Assembly (NCBI GenBank): GCA_028564925.1
Contig: CM053029.1
Coordinates: forward strand, 433,205,893 to 433,269,892
DNA from: Lithobates sylvaticus
Taxonomy: Eukaryota; Chordata; Amphibia; Anura; Ranidae
Direction: 5' to 3'
Length of the DNA: 64,000 nucleotides
Shown: in pieces, positions 1 to 11,339 of the stretch
Numbering within the stretch: position 1 is the first letter of the stretch
Layout: each line of letters starts with the position of its first letter
Position numbers and translations under genes: made by a program
Notes under the pieces: model-generated
Database searches by the model: none
What the model saw: only the letters and a program-made list of their open reading frames with translations
What the model was told of the DNA's origin: nothing

Positions 1-490
1 TGTCCTGTAATAGGTTTATAAATTGTTGCCCTTTAACTGTCCCAGCAGTGCCATTACTCCAGTCAATTTCTGGGTAGTTAAAATCCCCCATTATTATCAC
101 TGTCCCAGCCCTTTTCATCTGTGCAAGGAGTCTCCGCCTCCTCATTAACATTGGATGGTCTATAACAAACTCCAATGATTAACTTTGAACTACGCACATC
201 TGTATGCAGTTCCACCCATAATGCTTCAGACTCATCACTCTCTCCATCCACCAGGCCTTCCTTTACACTCACTTTGAGATCACTTCTCACATAGACAGAC
301 CCCTCCACCTTTCCTTTTTACTCTGTCTCTCCGAAAGAGTGCATAGCCAGGAATATTAATAGCCCAGTCATGTGAGGAATGAAGCCAAGTTTCAGCAATA
401 CCGATTACATCATAGCTCTCCTGATGCACCAGAGCTTCCAACTCACCTATTTTGCTTGGCAGACTTCTGGCATTGGTTGTAAGGTAGGAG
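1..490 (-). mobile_element. CR1/L2-type LINE fragment, endonuclease domain, runs off the left edge
   Basis: The minus strand encodes the N-terminal half of an apurinic-type (EEP) endonuclease of a non-LTR retrotransposon. Reading leftward from about 475 one finds NARSLPSKIGELEAL, then YDVIGIAETWLHSSHDW, then ALWVELH..LIIGVCYRP and finally GDFNYPEIDWSNGT near position 90. This order (NARSL, ETWL, YRP, GDFN.P.IDW) is the usual one for CR1/L2/Rex-like LINE endonucleases, which nick the target for reverse transcription. The frame shifts at least twice, so it is a dead fragment. The rest of the element would lie left of the window. Clade assignment is from motif spacing only. Confidence 0.8.
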
Positions 491-519
491 AGTGGTACCA
501 GGGCACTACAGTGTGGGGG

Positions 520-660
520 TGGTGACGTGAAGGGGGGCAGAGAACACTACTGTGTGGTGGGGGGGGGGCAGAGGACAGTACTGTGATACACTGTGTTCCC
601 CATGCTGTCTTTTATTGGGTCTTTTTTTTTTTTTTTTTTTTAATCATTGACTGCCTCCAT
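520..660. repeat. G-rich and poly-T low-complexity stretch
   Basis: Contains runs of G (ggggtggtgacg, then a G run near 560) followed by a run of about 20 T at 621-642. No coding or transposon signal was found here. Confidence 0.7.
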
Positions 661-1690
661 ATTGTCTCAAGTTCTAATCCAGGGTTAGGCAACCTTTCAG
701 ACAGTCAGAGAGCCTGGTATTTGATAAAAGTACAAGGCTTCCTGTGAATGACTGCAACATGCTCATCCAGACTCAGTTTTGTTCCTACAGCAGATAGGAA
801 TTCCTTGGCCATGGCTGAAATACAGCCGTGTATACTATATGTAGCTGATACTACATACAGTGCTGATGGATCAATTAATAAAGGATTTTTTTTGGGCTAG
901 CTTTGCAATAACAAACTATTTACAGTAAAAGCAAACTTGGCATTAGGCTTCAATGAATGATTTAAATTGCCCCATTTTTCAGCTTTACTTTCTTTTGCCA
1001 AGGGGACTTCTGGACCACTGAGGCCACCTGTGGTCAACTGGTTTACTGTGGTGTCTATAGTGATAGAATAAGCTTTCAGTACAGGAGAGGAACCTGTACA
1101 ACTTAACATAAGGCTGGAGTTCAGCTCATCGTTTGGGACTGATCCAAATAATTTAGCTGTGGACAGGGGACATTGTGGGAATCATACTAAAATTATGTCT
1201 GTATCCCCATAGAGGGATAAAAGGAGAAATCTCAGCCCCCAAACAGCAATATACCTTTGATGGAGGATCTATCCAAAACGTAAAGCTGCTATAATAAATG
1301 ATAAAAAAACTGTAGCAGCCGGCATTTAGCTCACAGCTTTTGTTTCCTTGTTACAGACCAGGATCCCTGTCAATACTTCTTTAAAGTTGATATTTACATG
1401 TCCCAAAGCAATGCACATGAGGGGAACACAGTAGCCATGGTCACGTCTAAAGGAACCACCGTGCAGCACACAAAACACTGCTGGCAGCAGTCCTTGTGTA
1501 CACCTGGTAAAAACATTGTAAAGGTGTGTACAGAGACCCAGGTTGCAGCCTTGCAAACCTGAGCCACTGATGCCTGACAATGGATAGCCCAACACGTCTA
1601 GTAGCACGAGCTTTCACTTAAAAAAAAAAAAAAAAAAGGTAAAACCTCATCCTTTAAGCCGAAGGCTTGGGCAATAAATGGATAAATCCA
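661..1690. other. Unassigned about 1 kb
   Basis: Short unrelated reading frames only; an A run of 18 lies at 1620-1637. No motif, inverted terminal repeat or recognisable repeat family was seen. Confidence 0.5.
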
Positions 1691-1699
1691 CCGTGAAAT

Positions 1700-2430
1700 G
1701 GTCGACTTCATTAACCACCTGACCCTTCCTAGGACCTTCAGGAAGCATGAACAAGGAATCCAGCGTCCCGATTTACACCACTCACTTTAAAATACAGTTT
1801 GACAGCCTGGACCACCTCTGTGTGAAGGGCTTTCCTGATACAGTATGACAGCATATACGTATGGGTAGGCTCCACTCCCTGCAATACTCCAGGACCGGTT
1901 ATACTATACAAGCAAGTCTCCTCCCTGCAGGCAGCATTCATTTTTTCCTCACTGCTACAGCCGGTTTTGCTGCTGCTGAAAGCAGGATTTTTTTCCCCTC
2001 ACCTTGCCGGATTCATCTGGCCAAGCTGCACAGGTTCAAGCCTCTCCTGTGATGAAGCTCCCCACTGTACAGGTTGAAACAAACTCCTATATGGGGGATA
2101 CCTCCCCCCCTCAGGATGATGGTATCTGGTCTCTAGGGATTGCTCCTTTTATCAAGACTCCATGGATGGACATTCATTGGACTTCCAGTTTGGCCATGAA
2201 GCGTGCAGGTGGTAAGGCACCACATGGTGCACAAATCCATAGTATTCAGTTACTGCTGCAAGCATATGTCACACATGCAAATTTTCTGGCTTGTCCATAG
2301 ATTCAGTTTATTATTGCCTCACAGGTTGTGGTTTGTGTCTGCAATACTGCTAATGCTGATAGCAGGTGTGCTGTGCTGGGGTGAAGCCTTCCTATTAATT
2401 CAGCAAGGCCTGGCCCTACAGGCTTGACTT
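1700..2430 (+). mobile_element. Probable DIRS-type terminus with adjoining coding remnant (fossil)
   Basis: Positions 1830-1946 (gacagcatatacgtatgggt, then a segment containing ctcctccctgcaggcagcat) are the inverted counterpart of 11460-11575. DIRS retrotransposons end in inverted repeats, and both segments have the pattern of the termini seen in the better-preserved DIRS fossil at 40.3-45 kb. Downstream, 2004-2300 has an open stretch that could be the start of a gag-like ORF1, but I see no diagnostic motif. I infer one old DIRS copy spanning 1.7 to 11.64 kb, much interrupted by DNA transposons. It is clearly broken in many places. Confidence 0.4.
2255..2427 (+). repeat. Direct repeat, left copy
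   Basis: This segment (gcatatgtcacacatgcaaa to the ggcctggccctacaggctt region) recurs in diverged form at 2840-3025. The two copies flank the MITE at 2427-2811. See the right copy for the comparison. Confidence 0.6.
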
Positions 2431-2811
2431 AGGGCTCTTTCACACGGACGGTCCGTATGTCCGTTTTTCATCCTTCTGTTTTTGGATGAAAAACGGACAT
2501 ACATATATCCCTATGGGATAGCGGGTGTCAGCGGATGAGCATCCGCTGACACCCAATCTCGTCCGTGCCCGCTATGCTCCGTTTCTGCAGACGGAGGAAA
2601 ACCCTATTTTTTCATCCGTCTGCAGAGCGGATCGAATATCCCAATCTCCCATAGGGGAGAGCGGCGCTCTGACAGGTCCGTCCCTGCGCTGTGTGCAGAG
2701 ACGGACCTGTCATGTTCCTGCTCAGTGGAGATCGCTCCAGCGATCCCCGCTGAGCAAGCGGATATACACGGGCAGATCTGCACTGATCCGCCCTGTGTAA
2801 AAGAGCCCTTA
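2427..2811. mobile_element. Fold-back MITE, Harbinger-like (TTA-flanked)
   Basis: The ends gggctctttcacacgg and gtgtaaaagagccc are inverted repeats, and a TTA lies just outside each (cTTAgggc, agcccTTAtt), as expected for PIF/Harbinger three-base target duplications. The interior is largely self-complementary (for example gtgtcagcggatgagcatcc against its inverse, and gacggacctgtc against its inverse). It has no coding capacity, so it would depend on a transposase supplied elsewhere. Confidence 0.75.
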
Positions 2812-2839
2812 TTGTCTGCAAGTATTCTGTTAGCTTGCA

Positions 2840-3025
2840 CCACTAAAAGCATATATCACACATGTGAATCTTACTGGCTGTCCATAGTACCACTCGGTTT
2901 TCTAATGCTGCACAGGTTGTGGTCTGTGTCTGCAGTATTTCTAATGCTTAGGCTGATATCAGGTGAGGCTGAGCCTTTCCTATTAACGCAGGGCCTGGCC
3001 CTGCAGGCTGGACTTACTGTCTATT
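2840..3025 (+). repeat. Direct repeat, right copy
   Basis: Matches 2255-2427 over gcatatatcacacatgtgaa, cacaggttgtggtctgtgtc, and a final ggcctggccctgcaggct. The divergence between the copies suggests a duplication older than, or independent of, the MITE between them. Confidence 0.6.
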
Positions 3026-3103
3026 AATGCTTGGATGTGGTATGGACCTTTTGCAGTACAAGCCTAAAGTAGGTTTAACCTGCTAGTGCTAATTGTCTGA
3101 CTA

Positions 3104-4215
3104 TTAACCACTTAAGGGGACCAAGCCTCTTTCTGAGATTTGTTGTTTACAAGTCAAAAACTTTTTTTTACTAGAAAATTACTTAGAACATTATACATTT
3201 TTTTCTAACACCCTAGAGAATAAAATGGTGGTCGTTGCAATACTTTGTCACACCGTATTTGCGCAGCGGTCTTACAAGAACACTTTTTTGGGGAAAAATA
3301 CACTTTTTTGAATAAAAAAAAAAATGAGACAACAGTAAAGTTAGCCCAATTTTTTTTATATTGTGAAAGGTAATGTTAAATTGATACCCAACATGCCACA
3401 CTTCAAAATTGCGCCTGCTCGTGGAATGGCAACAAACTTTTACCTTTAAAAATCTCCATAGGTGACGTTTAAAAAATTCGACAGGTTCCATATTTCGAGT
3501 TCTATGGCTACAATTATTGCTCTCGCTCTACCGATCAGGACAATACCTCACATGTGTGGTTTGAACACCGTTTTCATATGCGGGCACTACTCACGTATGC
3601 ATTCGCTTCTGCACGCAAGCTCGTCGGGACAGGGTGCATTTAAAAAAAATAAAATAAAAAATGTTCTTATTTACTTTACCTTTTATTTTGTACACTGCTT
3701 TTTTTTAAAAAAATTGTCACTTTTATTCCTATTAATGTAAACATCCCTTGTAATAGAAAAAAAAAAAGCATGACAGAACCTCTTAAATATGAGATCTGGG
3801 TCAAAAAGACCTCAGATCTCACATTTACAGTAAAATGCAATAAAAAAAAAAATGTCCCTTTTAAGAGCTGTGGGTGGAAGTGACATTTTGACGTTGCTTC
3901 TGCCCTGCATTGTTATGGAGATGGATTGGGGCCATCTAAACCTTCACTCGTCTCCATGCCCAGCAAGGGTAAAGATCTGATTACCTCTGCTGAAGGCTCC
4001 GGTAAGCGGCAGAGGTCACAGAGCGGGGCCCTCTCCCGCCGCTGATAAAAGTAATCTTGCAGCAAATCCACCGCAGAGACCACTTTTATCTTAAACGGGA
4101 CTGCTCACTGAAGAAGAGGATACTGGGGTTATGGCAGCTAGCTGCTGCCATAACAACGATATTTCTCTTCAAACAGCCAACGTATAACGACGATAGGTGG
4201 TCCGGAAGTGGTTAA
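3104..4215. mobile_element. TTAA-bounded non-coding element, copy 1
   Basis: The element starts TTAAccacttaagg and ends ggaagtggTTAA, giving TTAA at both edges and a short inverted terminus CCACTT. This is the most common repeat type of the window. TTAA duplications are typical of piggyBac and Kolobok transposons. The interior is AT-rich with A/T runs and has no transposase. A stretch near 3740-3850 (aatagaaaaaaaaaaagcat, gacctcagatctcac) is shared with the elements at 49.8 kb and 57.6 kb. Confidence 0.65.
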
Positions 4216-4264
4216 CCTGCGCTGCTTGCCTGTGATTACATTTACTCGACAGTCCTATGACTGC

Positions 4265-4804
4265 TACCGTGTTTCCCCGATAGTAAGACACCCCCGATTG
4301 TAAGACGTATCGGGGGTTTCAGAGGGGTCAGCTAATATAAGCCGTACCCCGAAAGTAAGACATATGTCTTACTTTCGGGGAAACACGGGGGATTTGCCTC
4401 CAGTGACGTACGGTACAAAGAGTGGGGCTGGGGGTGCGGGCCGCACCCTGGGGGGAGGGGGTGCCAGGCCAGTGCCCTCCCCCTCCGACTGAAGAGACAG
4501 CGCCGCTTTGATCAGTCTCGGCCGAGCAGAGTGACAGCCGCTGCCCGAGACTGATCAGAACGCGCGACGCAATCACAGAGAAGGGGATTATTGTGCCAGG
4601 TCCCGGATCACTGCCGACAGGTGTCACTGGCTCTGTGTCCTCCCGGAAAAAGGTCAGTGCTGGTCATACAGATATAAGTACAATATAAGATATAAGTACA
4701 GATATAAGATACAATATAAGACATACCCCGAAAGTAAGACATAGTGGGGCTTTTAGGGATAAAAAGAAAGTAAGACACTGTCTTACTTTCGGGGAAACAC
4801 GGTA
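4265..4804. mobile_element. TA-flanked MITE, mariner-type ends
   Basis: The ends taccgtgtttccccga and tcggggaaacacggta are inverted and flanked by TA, as in Tc1/mariner relatives. An internal inverted copy of the terminus (ccccgaaagtaagacat at 4348-4366, then its complement up to 4389) forms a local hairpin, so the element looks like a terminus duplicated into itself. It is non-coding. Confidence 0.75.
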
Positions 4805-5488
4805 TGCGTTTGAGCTCTATGCATTTACATGCTGATCTTGATGCTAAAATGAAAAGTCAGGATCTGCTTAGTTACATTTCCTTAGTCCTTACCTGTTAGC
4901 AATGTGTAATTGCTTCTGTTATTTGTGGTATACCACAGAGGAATATGTGGTTTGCTGCTTGTAGTGGTTACTACTGATGGATTTTTAAACAAATACTCCC
5001 AGGCATGGCTACAGTCTTTCAGCTCATCAGTGGACCAGTAGCAATCAGTCTTCCTAGAGACCAGAAACGTTCATTAAGGTGAGGGCAGGTAGGTATATTC
5101 TATATCCTAAAAGAGTGCACATTATGGGCACATTGGATTGTAAATCTCTCCAACCCTCAACACCACTTCTTAGGAAGAGAGTCAACCTGCTTATGCAACA
5201 TGGACAGGTCCTCTTTAACCCCAAAGGAACCACTATGTATTTAATTGCCAGAAGAGGCAGACTAAGACAAAAATCATAGTGGACTGGTGGTAACTAGTGT
5301 GTCGGCCAAAATGCAAACCAAGTTGCATGCCAGAGACAGTGGCAAATGGGCAGAGACTGAGAAGGCTTACAGTCACAAATGGTTCCATGCCAAGCCTAAA
5401 TCAAGCTGTTTTTATTTAAAGGCAACCTCTACCTCAGAAGTAGTTGGCCAGGGAGTCTTTATCAGACTGGCCAGATGGGTCAGCCTTA
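4805..5488. other. Unassigned; possible degraded DIRS-type coding remnant
   Basis: No clear element boundary. 5280-5490 and 5990-6120 contain two related segments (ggcaacctctacctcagaag against ggtacctctgcttcagaagc, each followed by a gactggcca or gattagcca-like string). They may be remnants of an ORF1 region, but no catalytic motif supports this. Confidence 0.3.
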
Positions 5489-5868
5489 TGCCACATACAC
5501 ACGGTCAGAATTTCAGCCAGCAAGACTGATGAGAGCTTTTCGTCGGAAAGTGCGACCATGTGCATGTGTAGGCTCCATCAGACTTTTGCGGGCGGAATTT
5601 TGGCCAGCAAAAGATTGAGAGCATGTTCTCAATTTTTCTGAAGGAAATTCCGATCGTCTGTGGCAATTCCGACACGCAAAATTCGTTGCATGCTCGGAAG
5701 CATTGAACATAATTTTCGCAGCTCATCGTAGTGTTGTACGTCACCGTGTTCTTGATGGTCGGAATTTGGTGTGACCGTGTGTAGGCAACACAAGCTTGAG
5801 TGGAATTCCGTCGGAAAAAACATCCAAGGCTTTTCCGACGAGAATTCCGATCGTGTGTATGCGCCATT
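5489..5868. mobile_element. Fold-back MITE with GTACACACGGTCGGAATT-like ends
   Basis: The left end tgccacatacacacggtcag and the right end gatcgtgtgtatgcgcca are imperfect inverted repeats. Internal blocks such as aattccgatcg and ttttccgacga are also mirrored. The same family occurs at 33301-33602 and as a mini-copy at 57114-57165. It is non-coding. I recognise this pattern as very abundant in ranid frogs. Confidence 0.75.
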
Positions 5869-6149
5869 GGTGTGCTCCTAGGAAGTTGCTATGGCAAGTT
5901 GGCATATCAGAAGCAAAAAGTGGATGTTTTAACTCTGTCCAAACTGTGTGGATCTCTATTTCAATAATGCTCAGGTACTAAGCTAATCAAACCAAGTTGT
6001 TTAAGGGGTACCTCTGCTTCAGAAGCCGCCGGCCAAACAGGCTTCGTCAGATTAGCCAGGGGTGCCCTTCTGCCAGCAGAAAAAGCAATATCCTTTGCAG
6101 AGACCCTGGGATAGCGAATCTGGAGATGAAGAAGGTTCATACTACTAAG

Positions 6150-6292
6150 TCAGGGATCCTCAAACTATGGCCCTCCAGCTGTTGCGGAACTACACATCTC
6201 ATGAGGCATTGTATAACTCTGACATTCACAGACATGACTAGGCATGATGGGATTTGTAGTTCCTGAACAACTGGAGGGCCATAGTTTGAAGA
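6150..6292. mobile_element. Short hAT-type MITE
   Basis: Inverted ends: ctcaaactatggccctccag on the left and ctggagggccatagtttgaa on the right, with inner mirrored blocks (ggaactaca..tctcatgagg against catgatgggatttgtagttcc). At about 140 bp it is non-coding. A related but distinct copy sits at 33852-34005. Confidence 0.8.
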
Positions 6293-6543
6293 CCCATCTA
6301 CTAAGTAGTGTTTTGTGACGTGCGGTGGAGCTCACTTCGGTAGCCAGCCTGTCAGGATCCCAGACAAGATGAAAGCAGAGCTCTGGCCAGTGATAAACTC
6401 TATGATGGCTGATCCTAGAGTGAAAATGAAGTAGCCAGTGATGCAGTTCAGCCATTGTGGATACAAGACTGTATGCTTTTTCTCTAGTAGTCTGTTGTGG
6501 TCAGTTAACCCTTATGGTTGATCCCCAAGTGACACATACTGCT

Positions 6544-7037
6544 TAAAGGGGAGGGCCAGCCAGGAAAAAAAAAAAAATTAAAGTCAGCAGCTACAAACAC
6601 TGTAGCTGCTGACTTTTAATAAGCAGACTTACCTGTCCTGGGTGCCTGCGATGTCGGCCGCCTGAGACCGACCGTCCTGCGGGTCTTGGTTCCCGACTCC
6701 GCCATTCCAACTAAGGGAAACAGGCAGCGTAGCCTTGCTGGCTTCACTGCCCATTTCCTACTGCGCATGCGTGAGTCGCGCAGCGCTTTGTGAATGGGGA
6801 ACGCGTTTTGTTGTGGGACACACAGTTCCCATAACACACCGCGCCCCATTCACTAGTAGACGGCGCTAGGAGCAGAAGACCGAACAACTTCGCGGAACAG
6901 GAAGAGGCAGATTAGGACGATCTGCCTAGCAACAGCCATTTCTGGTAAGTAAAAAAAAAAATTTTTTTTCCCTTTTACATATTTTTTTTAACATTTTTAT
7001 TACGTTTTTTTTTTCAGGGTGGCCCTCAACTTTAAGT
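6544..7037. mobile_element. MITE of the family also at 48.0 kb
   Basis: The ends cttaaaggggagggccagcc and ggtggccctcaactttaag are inverted. The interior shares gtcagcagctacaaacactg.. and the ctgcgcatgcgtgagtcgcg block with the element at 48019-48484, in opposite orientation. A tail of A and T runs lies at 6950-7015. It is non-coding. Confidence 0.65.
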
Positions 7038-7334
7038 CAGAGTGCTGACTGTTCAAGTCGGATTCAGTGATATCTAGAAGGGGGATTAACCCCTTGTGTT
7101 AATCACCAATGACCAGAGGATAGCCAAAAGGCAAAGTAACGACAGGTTAAACCTGGGAAAACTATATAGAGGAGAATAAAGAATCAATAATCATCTTTAT
7201 TTGTCTGCCTAAACCCAAGTAGGGTCAGCTGACAGAATTATACAGTATCTCACAAAAGTGAGTACACCCCTCACATTTTTGTAAATATTTTATTATAACT
7301 TTAATATATTTATTTTTAACTTTTATTATAAGCC

Positions 7335-7629
7335 TGTGAGTGGAACCTGTCCTGTTAAACCACTGTATGGTCTTGGCCACCGTGCTGAAGCCCAGTTTCA
7401 GGATCTTGGCAATCTTCTTATAGCCTAGGCCAGTGATGGCGAACCTTGGCACCCCAGATGTTTTGGAACTACATTTCCCATGATGCTTATGCACTCAGTA
7501 GTGTAGTTGCGCATCATGGGAAATGTAGTTCCAAAACATCTGGGGTGCCCTAGCATGTAGGCCATCTTGATGTAGAGCATCAATAATTTTTTTCAGATCC
7601 TCAGACAGTTCTTTGCCATGAGGTGCCAT
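7335..7629 (-). pseudogene. Tc1 transposase N-terminal remnant
   Basis: Starting at the ATG at 7629 the minus strand reads MAPHGKELSEDLKK and so on, then after the nested MITE continues GLGYKKIAKILKLGFSTVAK and KTIQWFNRTGSTH. This is the paired-like DNA-binding part of a Tc1-family transposase, about 75 residues of the usual 340 or so. The DDE domain is missing and the reading frame is split by the MITE at 7431-7550, so it is not functional. Confidence 0.8.
7431..7550. mobile_element. hAT-type MITE nested in Tc1
   Basis: Left part ccagtgatggcgaaccttgg; then caccccagatgttttggaac is mirrored by gttccaaaacatctggggtg at 7529-7548. The outermost right terminus appears to be missing. It lies inside the transposase remnant of the surrounding Tc1-like element, so it inserted later. 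Confidence 0.75.
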
Positions 7630-7977
7630 GTTGAACTTCCAGTGACCAGTATGAGAGTGAGAGCGATAACACCAAATTTAACACACCTGCTCCCCATTCA
7701 CACCTGAGACCTTGTAACACCAATGAGTCACATGACATCGGGGAGGGAAAATGGCAAATTGGGCCCAATTTTGACATTTTCACTTAGGGGTATACTCACT
7801 TTTGTTGGCAGCAGTTTAGACATTAATGGCTGTGTGTTATTTTGAGGGGACAGCAAATTTACACTCACTACTTTACATTGTAGCAAAGTGTAATTTCTTC
7901 AGTGTTGTCTCATGAAAAGATATAATAAAATATTTACAAAAATGTGAGGGGTGTACTCACTTTTGTAAGATACTGTA

Positions 7978-8460
7978 TGTAAAATTTGAGCTTTAGGATC
8001 TGTGAGTCCTGTGCATTAAGGAAGCCATTGGAATTTTTCATTCCTCTCCTCCAACTGATTGCATTCCCTCTATGACGCATTAGAGCACAAGGGTTATGAC
8101 TGTATGTTCTTTAGTCAAAAGTAGGACTCAAGTAGGTCAACAAGCAGAAGGATTAGGATCCGCATAGGACATCATTGCAGTCAATCTCTCCAGCCATCAG
8201 TAAGGCTTGGCTTCCCCAAATCGTACCCCATTATTTCCAGAGTACCATTCATAGTGGTGCGACTTAAAGTTGTCCCTGCACTAGTTTGATCCCACTTTGA
8301 TGCGACTTGGGCCCATGGACCTCAAGAATACACAGGCATTGCTTCAAGTCTCATAAAGGTTGCATCAAAATCGCATGACTTTTTAGGTCACAATAGTGGA
8401 AACTTAGGCTAAGATTGTAGATTGTCTTTTAGACCTAGCATGTGTGTGCGTATACTGTAG
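7978..8460. other. Unassigned
   Basis: About 480 bases with no reading frame of interest or visible inverted repeat. The last bases (tgcgtatactgta, 8447-8459) form the left target-site repeat of the next element. Confidence 0.5.
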
Positions 8461-8970
8461 AAGGATTACAAAAAAAAAAAATGGCAGCGCATACATACAA
8501 AAATTACATTTAACTCCTGCAAGGCTATTTAAAAACACCTGAGCATTATCTGGGAGACATACACTCCTCTATATGGGAAAATTAAAAGGACTCCACCCCA
8601 CCCCCTTATCAATGCCTTTTATTAGTGTCCACCTGTGTTATAGGAGTCGTCCTTTTAAGTCTCCCATATAGAGGAGTGTATGTCTCCCATGGTTCAGAGA
8701 AGCAGGATCTTCCATTCTATGGATCACGTAGGACCCACTGATATTGGGGTACTTTGACGTAGTAGTGGGCTTAGCACTATATGGCCATATGGTGTAATTA
8801 AATCCCCATATTTTCTGAATATGCTCAGGTATTTTTAAATAGCCTTGCAGGAGTTAAATGTCATTTTTGTATGTGTGCGCTGTAATCTTTTTTTTCTGTC
8901 TGTATGGTCTTATGGCTGCACCATCTTTTATGCATTTTTTTAGGATGTGCCCCTGAAATATTTGTCTTGT
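8461..8970. mobile_element. Palindromic insertion D (inverted dimer with approximate 13-bp target repeat)
   Basis: The left arm (8461-8603) is the inverse of parts of 8655-8903: acatttaactcctgcaaggc pairs with gccttgcaggagttaaatgt, and gggagacatacactcctcta pairs with tagaggagtgtatgtctccc. The left arm lacks about 120 bases present in the right arm. The right arm runs on for about 65 unpaired bases. Outside lie tgcgtatactgta (8447-8459) and tgtgtatactgta (8968-8980), a 13-bp repeat with one mismatch. The plan matches three other inverted dimers in this window. It is non-coding. Confidence 0.6.
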
Positions 8971-10461
8971 GTATACTGTATACACACTTCGAGACACCAA
9001 TGTTTCTGCAAGTACCTTTGCTTGGCCATTTGAGAGTTCACTACGCATTTATCGGCAGACTGTGGCCTTTCCAAAATTTCCGGGCATTTCCCAGGATATT
9101 AGGTCCAGTAGTGGCCATCTTGCGGGAGCCAGGACTTCTGGTGAGCCTTGTTTGGGCAACAGCCTGACACTGTCTTCCAGGTCCTGGGAAAAAAAAGTTC
9201 TAGATCAGACTCTGATCGAATTGGGAGGAGCCATCATCGAGAGACCAACTGGTCCCATTACAGCAATGACCTGCCTGGAAGCAGTTCTGAATCTCTGAAG
9301 AATACAGTAGTTACCCTCAGAGAGAGCAACAGTATAAGTATCTAACTTGAACAAATTATAGCTCTTTCCCATTGGTTGCATCCCATGGTCGCAAAAGGGT
9401 AAAGAAGTAGCCTGTAGTAACCCATGTGGTCCGAGGAGCCCAATGGTAGATTGACAACTATATTAACTGGTTTTGTAGTAGGGGAAGATTTGCTTCCTGC
9501 ACCAGTAACTCCACAAAAGGAGACAAGTCCCTTTTTGGGAGGTAGCTAATCTTTCAGCTTATGAGCTACAAGGCATATCAATCATCGCAATATATTACTT
9601 GTCAGGTATTCATGCCAATGGCGGAAAAGGTGTCCAAAGTCAGAGTTGCAGTGGCTGCAGACTTCATTGTCTAGAAGGAATACAAAACTAGTCAACTTTT
9701 TTCTGAGGTATCTCCCCGTCAGGTCTGCCAGCTCTTTAGGTTCGGGTTTCCTAGAACTTCCTGCCAAACGGTGTAAGGTACAAAGCCGTTAGCTGTCAAG
9801 GGATGGTCTCTAAACCAACAAGCCGCTCAAGGGTTCGGCAACAAATAAAGCCATCAGGATATTGTTCTAACAGTAACCTTGGTGGCTTCAGAGGTGGAAG
9901 CAGTGAAACTTCTGATATCCAGCTGGGTCTGCCGATTAGCCAATATGTATATTGAACAAACCTAATAGTCTCCAGGATCCTTATCAGGAACTGCAGTCGT
10001 TCAGTAGTGATGAGGACAATTGCCCAGTGGCCTGCAGGCCACGATATCCGTGGGTACAGTCTCAGATCCGAGAACCTCCTATTCTCCTGCCTGAGATCCA
10101 ACACCTCAATACAGCATGGCCAACGGTATGTTCCAAATTCAGACAAGTTAGGCTCACATGGAGGTCTCGCATTTAGTGTTTGAAATCTTATGGCGGTCAG
10201 GGCACCTACTACAAACTTCAAGTACATTAGATCATGGGAAACCCTACAGAATTTAAAGGATGGAATCTTCTGTTCCCTACTGTAAGGATTGAATTGTACA
10301 CAAGTAAGCCTAGAGCCGGCATTAAAGGATAGATGAGGATCAGTCATGTCTTCACCCTCTGGGAGCCAGTAACTGTTGCATATCTTGGCAAACCAATTCC
10401 GAAAAACCTGGGCAGGTTATTCTTTCCTCCCTGGGGCCTTCCAAATGGTGTGGTACACAGT
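8971..10461 (+). other. Degraded region, possibly DIRS-type coding remnant
   Basis: Between the palindromic insertion and the MITE at 10.46 kb the sequence is higher in GC than the flanks and carries several long but motif-free frames on both strands, the longest a 183-codon minus frame at 9796-10347. Its position left of the DIRS-type terminus at 11.34-11.64 kb suggests the body of an old element. I could not identify RT, RNase H or recombinase motifs. Confidence 0.3.
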
Positions 10462-10692
10462 GGGGATTATTTACGAAAAGCAAACCCACTTTGCACTGCA
10501 AGTGCACTCGCTGTAAATCTAAGGGGTAGATCTGAAATGAGGGGAAGCTCTGCTGATTTTATCGTCCAATCGTGTGCAAGCTAAAATGCAGTTTTTTTTT
10601 ATTTTCCTTGCACGTCCCCCTTGGATCTACAGCAACCGCACTTCCAAGTGCACTTTCAGTGCAAAGTGGATTTACCTTTCGTAAATAACCCC
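10462..10692. mobile_element. Fold-back MITE with GGGGATTATTTACGAAA ends
   Basis: The left end ggggattatttacgaaaagc and the right end cctttcgtaaataacccc are inverted, followed inward by a mirrored pair built on cactttgcactg / cagtgcaaagtg. The element is about 230 bp and non-coding. It interrupts the degraded region on either side. Confidence 0.8.
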
Positions 10693-11339
10693 CATTGTCT
10701 CACTCTCCATTCAGATGGAGAAGACATCCTCAATATGGCCAGTAACACTGAAGAAGTATTTTGTATGGCTAATAGGTCTAGAAGGATCTCAGATATCCAA
10801 GTATCAAGCCAAAAACTACCCGTAGCCTGAAATTATCAGGCACAGTGGCTCTAGTCTTCCTCAGCACTATACAGGGTTCTGCATCTTTGCATCTGGATTA
10901 GAACATCATCTTACTGGTATATCCAAACAAAAGTGTTCGGAGTATCACAAGCATTGGAAATAGATTCAAGGTTAAAGAGAGACATAGAATTGGCCCTTCA
11001 AGGAGAAAACAATAGGCTCTTCAGGCCTCCATTAAAGACAATCGCAGTGGTACGGATCAAGTTAGTCAAGGGGCTTAGATGGCTAGGACAAATCCATCAA
11101 TTGAGGGCAGACCGCTTTTCCAGACAGATTGCGCATCCGTGGATGGAACTCCAAAAGGAGAGTCCCTCCAGAACTAATATGTAAACTACGATCTGGTCTA
11201 CATTCAACATGTTGGGGGCCCATTTTAAAGTAGACCCCAGCAACCTTAGCTACACTACATTTCAGACGTTAGTGGGGATAGATCTAATCCTCAACTTAAA
11301 TGCTTCAGAATTACCCACCCTTGTTGTCTGGTGATTTGG
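10693..11339 (+). other. Degraded coding-like remnant
   Basis: Includes an open stretch (10933-11184) whose translation contains GLRWLGQIHQLRADRF. It ends just before the inverted terminus at 11340. It is probably part of the same DIRS-type fossil, but no diagnostic residue is visible. Confidence 0.3.

Larger units (their letters stand above)
7241..7977 (-). mobile_element. Tc1-like transposon, internally deleted, with nested MITE
   Basis: The termini tacagtatctcacaaaagtg and cttttgtaagatactgta are inverted and end in TA. The minus strand begins a Tc1-type transposase. Only the N-terminal helix-turn-helix part remains; the DDE catalytic domain is absent, so this is a non-autonomous deletion derivative. 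A hAT-type MITE interrupts the coding part. Confidence 0.85.

Noticed and set aside
9796-10347. A 183-codon minus-strand frame
   Set aside because: No recognisable domain, no conserved motif, inside degraded repeat sequence; length alone is not enough.
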